Assembly (NCBI RefSeq): GCF_042408815.1
Contig: NZ_JBHOQR010000014.1
Coordinates: 1 to 64,000 of the forward strand
Source of the DNA: Thermoflexus sp042408815
GTDB taxonomy: Bacteria > Chloroflexota > Anaerolineae > Thermoflexales > Thermoflexaceae
DNA length: 64,000 bases
Direction of reading: 5' to 3'
The position numbers and the translations under genes are program-made. Shown one piece after another: positions 59,701 to 64,000 of the stretch. The notes under the pieces are model-generated. The model was not told the DNA's origin. It worked only from the letters and a program-made list of their open reading frames with translations, and searched no databases. The number at the start of each line of letters is the position of its first letter. Within the stretch, counting starts at the first letter, position 1.

Positions 59701-59745
59701 GGGATAGCCCCTTCCCCGGGGTCCGAAGAGCCCCGGGGAAGGGAG
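59701..59745. repeat. Perfect 13-bp hairpin between thiolase and rho (family copy C)
   Basis: GATAGC precedes CCCTTCCCCGGGG (59709-59721), which pairs with CCCCGGGGAAGGG (59731-59743) around a 9-base loop; GAGAAA follows. It lies between convergent genes and may act as a bidirectional terminator. Edges match copies at 29067 and 33001. Confidence 0.65.
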
Positions 59746-59776
59746 AGAAAACCCGAGGAGACCCGATGCGCCACGC

Positions 59777-61111
59777 TCAGCTCCAGTCTCCCTTCTTGAT
59801 GCGGGCGAGGAACTCCGCGTTGCTGCGGGTTTTCGCCAGGGCGTTGAGGAGGGACTCCATCACCTGGGTCAGGTCGTAGCCGCCTCCATCGGGCGGCGGG
59901 GCCATCATCCGGGCGATCATCCGCCGCATCAACCACACCTTCTCCAGCGCATCCGGATCCAGCAGGAGCTCCTCCCGCCGCGTCCCCGAGCGCTCAATGT
60001 CGATCGCTGGGAAAATCCGACGTTCGGCCAACTTCCGGGAGAGGTGCAACTCCCAGTTGCCGGTCCCCTTGAATTCCTCATAGATCACATCATCCATCCG
60101 GCTCCCTGTATCGATCAGACAGGTGGCCAAGATGGTCAGCGAGCCGCCATTCTCGATGTTCCGGGCTGCTCCGAAGAAGCGCTTGGGCGGATACAGCGCC
60201 GCGGGATCCAGACCGCCCGTCCAGGTGCGGCCGCTGGGTTCCACCACCAGGTTATAGGCCCGTGTGAGCCGGGTGATGGAATCCAAGAGGATGACCACAT
60301 GCTTGCCCCCTTCTACCATCCGCTTGGCCCGCTCCAGGGCAAGCTCCGCCACCTTGATGTGGTTCTCCGGGGGCTCATCGAAGGTGCTGTGGACTACCTC
60401 AGCCTCCACCGAGCGATCCATATCGGTGACCTCCTCCGGCCGCTCGCCCACCAGCACGACCATGAGATGGACGTCCCGGTAACGGGTGGAGATCGCGTTG
60501 GCGATGTGCTTGAGGACAGTGGTCTTGCCCGCCTTGGGCGGTGAGACGATCAGGCCCCGCTGCCCCCGGCCGATCGGCGCCACGAGGTTAATCAAACGGG
60601 TGGTGAGGTTCTTCGGATCTGTCTCCAGATCGAAGAGCTCATTCGGGAAGATGGGGGTGAGCTCCTCGAATCGCGGCCGCAGACGAGCCTGCTCAGGGTC
60701 CAGGCCATTGACGGCTTCCACCCGTAGGAGGCTGAAGTATTTCTCCGTCTCTTTCGGCGGCCGGATCTGACCGACGACGAAATCGCCCCGGCGCAGGCCG
60801 AAACGGCGGATCTGGGACTGGCTGACATAGATATCCTGAGGGCTGGGGAGGAAATTCGGGTTCACCCGGAGAAACCCGATCGTGCCCAGGGCATCATCTT
60901 CCACGATCTCCAGCGTCCCCCCACCGAAGGCATAACCCTGCTGCTCCGCCTTCGCCTGGAGGAGCCGCATAATCAGATCCTGCTTTTTCAGGCGGCTATA
61001 GCTGGGGATCTTCAGCGCCCGGGCCAGCTCCCGGAGCTCATCCAGGGTTTTGGATTCCAAATGGATGTAATCGAAATCCAGGATAGGAACCTGAACCTGT
61101 GTCTGTTCCAT
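59777..61111 (-). CDS. rho: Transcription termination factor Rho
   Basis: A 444-residue hexameric RNA helicase that terminates transcription. It has an N-terminal LDELRELARALKIPSYSRLKKQDLI helical bundle, a cold-shock-type RNA-binding domain (DDALGTIGFLRVNPNFLP, YVSQSQIRRFGLRRGDFV), Walker A PPKAGKTT, GERPEEVTDM and ILLDSITRLTRAYN (Q/R-loop region). There is no large N-terminal insertion. Possible starts are ATG 61111, ATG 61126 and GTG 61141, none with an ideal ribosome binding site. It is transcribed from a promoter about 450 bases upstream. Confidence 0.95.
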   Translation of the reverse strand: MEQTQVQVPILDFDYIHLESKTLDELRELARALKIPSYSRLKKQDLIMRLLQAKAEQQGYAFGGGTLEIVEDDALGTIGFLRVNPNFLPSPQDIYVSQSQIRRFGLRRGDFVVGQIRPPKETEKYFSLLRVEAVNGLDPEQARLRPRFEELTPIFPNELFDLETDPKNLTTRLINLVAPIGRGQRGLIVSPPKAGKTTVLKHIANAISTRYRDVHLMVVLVGERPEEVTDMDRSVEAEVVHSTFDEPPENHIKVAELALERAKRMVEGGKHVVILLDSITRLTRAYNLVVEPSGRTWTGGLDPAALYPPKRFFGAARNIENGGSLTILATCLIDTGSRMDDVIYEEFKGTGNWELHLSRKLAERRIFPAIDIERSGTRREELLLDPDALEKVWLMRRMIARMMAPPPDGGGYDLTQVMESLLNALAKTRSNAEFLARIKKGDWS

Positions 61112-61141
61112 GGCCTTTCCACTCATTGTGAGGATAGACAC

Positions 61142-61575
61142 CGCCCCAACATCGCACCCGCTGGAGGATCAGATCCAGAGAGCCACAGCATGTAGGCGCT
61201 TCCGGTGGCCGGAGCCCCCATTCCCCGGGGTACAGGATGCGAGGAGAAGAGAAAAATCCTCAAAAACCTCCATGGGCTGATCCCGTCCTCCAGTCCCCGA
61301 GGAGATCCGGCATATCCCTCCTCACACCCTCACGCCCCTTGTTACCTATCCCGGAATGGAGCCCTCCGGAACTCAGGGACAACGGCCCTGAATCGCTCCC
61401 CGGCCTGTGCGCATCGCGCTTTCCTTAAACGTAGCCGGGAAACGCCGGAAAGAAGGCGAGGGGCCCTTTCATCATCCATCCGGAGAGATGTCCGGGTAGC
61501 AAGTCGCGCAATCTCTAACTCCGATGCGCATGGGTGATTTTCGAGGTCGATGCTGGAAGCGGCAGAAGCACCCTT
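61142..61575. other. rho leader / intergenic sequence
   Basis: No gene is seen. A degenerate copy of the hairpin family lies at about 61210-61255 (GAGCCCCCATTCCCCGGGG, then GAGGAGAAGAGAAAAA). The rest is unstructured by eye. The remaining stretch to 61833 contains a TATAAT at 61761-61766 that could serve the nurA operon. Confidence 0.4.
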
Positions 61576-61604
61576 ATTATACCCAGCCCAGCCGGATCCG
61601 TCAA
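61576..61604 (-). promoter_or_regulatory. Promoter of rho with ~450-base leader
   Basis: On the minus strand TTGACG (61599-61604), 17 bases, then TATAAT (61576-61581). The start is near 61569, so 61112-61569 is a long leader without a recognisable ORF. E. coli rho is controlled by Rho-dependent attenuation in its leader; a comparable arrangement here is inferred. Confidence 0.75.
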
Positions 61605-61833
61605 AGAGGAAACCGACGCAAGCAGGAGAACGAGGAAAGCCAGAGCGGCGGGACGGATGGTCCGGCTGCATCTCTTCGCTTCGGAGGGACGCGAATGTCT
61701 TCCCCATCGGAACGGCATAAGCCTTGCCGAAACATGCCGCGCGAGGTCCGAGTTCATGACTATAATGATAGAGGGTGAAAGCCTGGTCCGGTGGGGGCCG
61801 GGGAAACGCCTTCCCTGGGCGAGGGGGTTTACA

Positions 61834-63027
61834 ATGCTGGACTGGCGGGAGGTAAGACGGCACGTACAGGCGATGGCGGATTACGCCAGGGATCGCTTGC
61901 GCATGCATCCGCCGACGCTCCGATATGCCCTGAGCCTGCTCCATCGATTCTCTGACGATCTGGAGCGCCTGCAGCGGATGGCGCACGAAGCCCTGCAGGC
62001 AGGATGGCGCGGGGCGATCCCCTGGGGGGAGCCTCTCGCCGCCCGATTCCCCCTCCCCGCTGAACAGCCCCAGGCGCGGGTCATCGCGGCCGACGGCTCT
62101 CAGATCTATCCGGATCGCCACGGGGTCATTCCCTACTTTGTTCTGAACATCGGTTTGATCGAGATGCGCCACGGCTCGGGCGCCCCCCCTCACACCTGGC
62201 ACCATCTCGTGTTTTGGTACCGAGAGGAAGAGCTTTTCACTGAGGAGGGGGAGATGCGCGCCCTGAACGACCTGGAGGCCGAGCGGGACATCCAGGAGCT
62301 GGAGCAGCTGGCGGCGGCGATGGCCCGGTGGGCCGATGATGCCTTCGGCCCACCGGTGGGGCTGGCGGACGGCCTGCTGCTTCCCTGGGCCCTGGCCCGG
62401 GGCGAACCCTTCGCGGCAGTCTCTGCGGAACGATATCGAGAGCTCTTCCAACGCGCCATTGGAGCCCTGGAATCCGCGAAGGAGACGGGGGGCGCCATCG
62501 CCGGATACGTGGATCGGCCCACAGGCCACGCGGTGCTGCGCTTGCTGGCCCTGGGGCTTCTGGATCCGCGCGAGATCTCCCGGGAGAAGGTGGCCAACTA
62601 CCCGTTTGGGCAGTTGCGAGATCGGGCCCTCTTTGCCGAGCTGCTGAAGCCGGGTGAGCGCTCGGCCCTCTTCGCCCCAACATGGCCGATCAACGATCAC
62701 CTGGATCGCGAAGGGCATCGCCTCCTGTTCTTCTATCTCAATGTGGGAACGGAAGACCGCCCCCATCTCGCCCGCGTGGAAATCCCGGAGTGGGTGGCCC
62801 GGGATCGGGCTCGCCTGGATCGGCTCCACCGGGCGATCTGGGATCAGTGTCGCATCCTGGCGGAAGCCCCTTATCCGTATCTGCTCACCCGGGCCCATGA
62901 GCTGGCCCGCATCCGCCCGGAAGAGCGAAAGCAACTGGAAGGGATGATCCAGGAGGCCCTCCTCCGGCGCGGCCTTCCCATCTCTATCTCCGCCAAGGCC
63001 CGTCAAAAGGAGTGGCTGGGCGGATAA
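61834..63027 (+). CDS. nurA: NurA-domain 5'-3' nuclease
   Basis: A 397-residue NurA nuclease-domain protein. Catalytic motif I is VIAADGSQIYPDRHG (Asp of DGS), the middle conserved region is VGLADGLLLPWAL with the second Asp, and the C-terminal LLTRAHELARI is shared with bacterial NurA proteins. NurA pairs with the HerA translocase to resect DNA ends. The start at 61834 (MLDWREVRRHV) has GGGGG upstream; the 100-codon extension is non-conserved. It is the first gene of a NurA/HAS-barrel/HerA operon. Confidence 0.85.
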   Translation: MLDWREVRRHVQAMADYARDRLRMHPPTLRYALSLLHRFSDDLERLQRMAHEALQAGWRGAIPWGEPLAARFPLPAEQPQARVIAADGSQIYPDRHGVIPYFVLNIGLIEMRHGSGAPPHTWHHLVFWYREEELFTEEGEMRALNDLEAERDIQELEQLAAAMARWADDAFGPPVGLADGLLLPWALARGEPFAAVSAERYRELFQRAIGALESAKETGGAIAGYVDRPTGHAVLRLLALGLLDPREISREKVANYPFGQLRDRALFAELLKPGERSALFAPTWPINDHLDREGHRLLFFYLNVGTEDRPHLARVEIPEWVARDRARLDRLHRAIWDQCRILAEAPYPYLLTRAHELARIRPEERKQLEGMIQEALLRRGLPISISAKARQKEWLGG

Positions 63028-63106
63028 TACGTGGTGCTTCGTCTCATCATCCCATGATGAGGAGACCAACGGCGCAACGCCAGAGACTTTGAAGCCGGAG
63101 CCCGAG

Positions 63107-63739
63107 ATGGCCATCCCACAGGGTCGTTCGAATCCATCCGCAGGTCCCGCATTCATCGGACGGGTGATCGAATCCAGTGCCCGCACCTTTCTGGTGGGCT
63201 GTCGGTTGACCGCTGAGGATATCCCGGCTTTCGGTTCCTTTGTCCAGACCGCCCGGGGAGAGACAACCATCATCGGTATCATTTACGATCTGATCCTCGA
63301 GGGCGATGAGCTCACCCGCATGGTCGCGCTTCAGGACGTCCCACCTCAGGAGATCCAGCAGGACATGATCGAGAACCGCAACATCCCCGTTCAGATCGGG
63401 GTGCTCACGCTGGGTTACATGCGGGACCGCTTTATATATTATGGCGTTCCCCATCAGCCACCGGCCCTGCTGGAGCCGGTTTACACCTGTCTGCCCGCCC
63501 AGATCCAGCGATTCACCGAGCAGCCGGATTTCATCCGCACCCTGGTAGAGGCCCGCGAGGCCTCCGATGATGTGCTCGCAGCGGTCGTCCGGGCCGCTGC
63601 CGCTATCCGGCCTGGACCCCATCAGCGGGACTTCCTGATCCAGGTTGGTCAGGAGCTGGTGCGACTGCTGGCCGATGAGCCCACGCGCCTCGGGCAGGTG
63701 CTGCGCCGGATCCGGATGGCGGTAGAAGCGCCCGGTTGA
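63107..63739 (+). CDS. HAS-barrel domain protein associated with HerA/NurA
   Basis: A 210-residue protein. The N-terminal ~100 residues (FIGRVIESSARTFLVGCRL, AFGSFVQTARGETTIIGIIY) resemble the HAS-barrel that precedes the ATPase of HerA. The rest is helical (TLVEAREASDDVLAAVVRAA). It has no nuclease or ATPase motif. Placed between nurA and herA, it may be an adaptor or regulatory collar. The start at 63107 has CCGGAG upstream. Family assignment is moderate. Confidence 0.65.
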   Translation: MAIPQGRSNPSAGPAFIGRVIESSARTFLVGCRLTAEDIPAFGSFVQTARGETTIIGIIYDLILEGDELTRMVALQDVPPQEIQQDMIENRNIPVQIGVLTLGYMRDRFIYYGVPHQPPALLEPVYTCLPAQIQRFTEQPDFIRTLVEAREASDDVLAAVVRAAAAIRPGPHQRDFLIQVGQELVRLLADEPTRLGQVLRRIRMAVEAPG

Positions 63740-63842
63740 GCCTGAGAGGCAGACTGGGCCCCTCGGGGGATCGCACGATCCTGGAAGCCGACAGGAAAAG
63801 GCCCCTGCGGAAGGCCCATCATCAGAGGATAGGAGGCTCTTT

Positions 63843-64000
63843 ATGGCTTCGGAACGAGCGGCGACGCGGGGAATATGGTCCGCTCCACCCGCGATGGAGG
63901 CGCGCCGGCTGGGGCGGGTGATCGGTGGTTCCCTCTCCGAGGGATTAGTGGTCAAGCTGGATCCTCGCATCGCCATCGAGGGTCTGGCGGTGGGCCGCTA
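63843..64000 (+). CDS. herA: HerA-type ATPase, N-terminal fragment (runs off window)
   Basis: The first 52 codons from the ATG at 63843, preceded by AGGAGG. After a short leader peptide the sequence reads RRLGRVIGGSLSEGLVVKLD, then EGLAVGR, the HAS-barrel signature that begins HerA hexameric DNA translocases. The ATPase domain lies beyond 64000. Together with nurA and the HAS-barrel gene it forms an apparent DNA end-processing operon. Confidence 0.8.
   Translation, partial: MASERAATRGIWSAPPAMEARRLGRVIGGSLSEGLVVKLDPRIAIEGLAVGR

Noticed and set aside
61342..63282. A 646-codon minus-strand frame across nurA.
   Set aside because: The plus strand carries the NurA DGS motif and a ribosome binding site; the minus frame has neither motif nor start signal.
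1..64000. CRISPR arrays, insertion sequences, integrases and phage genes.
   Set aside because: No regularly spaced direct repeats, transposase motifs, or phage structural or recombinase genes were found on either strand.

Overview
The window looks like chromosomal DNA of a GC-rich (roughly 60-65 % by eye), probably thermophilic bacterium of the Chloroflexota. This is an inference from gene content: split str-type ribosomal genes, an S12 protein with a clade-style insertion, HerA/NurA, CO-dehydrogenase-family molybdoenzyme genes, a TreT-type glycosyltransferase remnant and many short operons. No rRNA or other decisive phylogenetic marker is present. I see no transposase, integrase, phage module or CRISPR array.

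Layout. 1-3.3 kb: tuf (partial), fusA and rpsG on the minus strand behind a perfect-consensus promoter. 3.4-7.2 kb: a divergent antiporter-like membrane protein and a secreted beta-propeller protein. 7.4-16.8 kb: methylglyoxal synthase, a TPR protein, a GT39-type glycosyltransferase, an orphan histidine kinase, a PAP2 phosphatase, a UPF0173 hydrolase, a probable 6S RNA, two small proteins, a GNAT enzyme and coaE. 17.1-25.2 kb: a two-gene molybdenum hydroxylase with fused FAD and 2Fe-2S domains, then priA and rimO. 25.6-30.4 kb: a HAD hydrolase, an SDR, an MBL hydrolase paired with a catalytically stripped TrpC-like barrel, a 3-methyladenine glycosylase and an EVE-like protein. 30.5-35.5 kb: a LacI-controlled sugar ABC operon ending in a deletion-ridden TreT glycosyltransferase pseudogene. 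35.7-49.3 kb: an orphan ABC ATPase, PHP protein, cmk, VOC protein, ubiD, clpC, rpsA, birA, a large membrane protein, ruvB-ruvX-mltG. 49.4-53.4 kb: an IclR-type regulator fused to a PNPOx-like flavin-binding domain, upstream of an NMT1/THI5-type ABC importer. 53.6-59.6 kb: a phosphoribosyltransferase, tRNA-Glu(UUC), polysaccharide deacetylase, pseudouridine synthase, rpsL, rpmF, a Rieske-like protein without iron ligands, and a thiolase. 59.8-64 kb: rho with a long leader, then nurA, a stand-alone HAS-barrel protein and the start of herA.

The most unusual candidates are the IclR-PNPOx regulator/importer unit, the TrpC-like pseudoenzyme behind an MBL hydrolase, the degenerate Rieske-like protein, the NurA/HAS-barrel/HerA operon, and a family of intergenic GC-rich hairpins sharing a GATAGCC(C/T)CT edge. 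Housekeeping observations include the separation of rpsL from rpsG-fusA-tuf by about 53 kb, a 15-residue insertion in S12, and the presence of its modifying enzyme RimO in the same window. Several strong sigma70-type promoters (TTGACA/G-17-TATAAT/TAAAAT) can be read directly.
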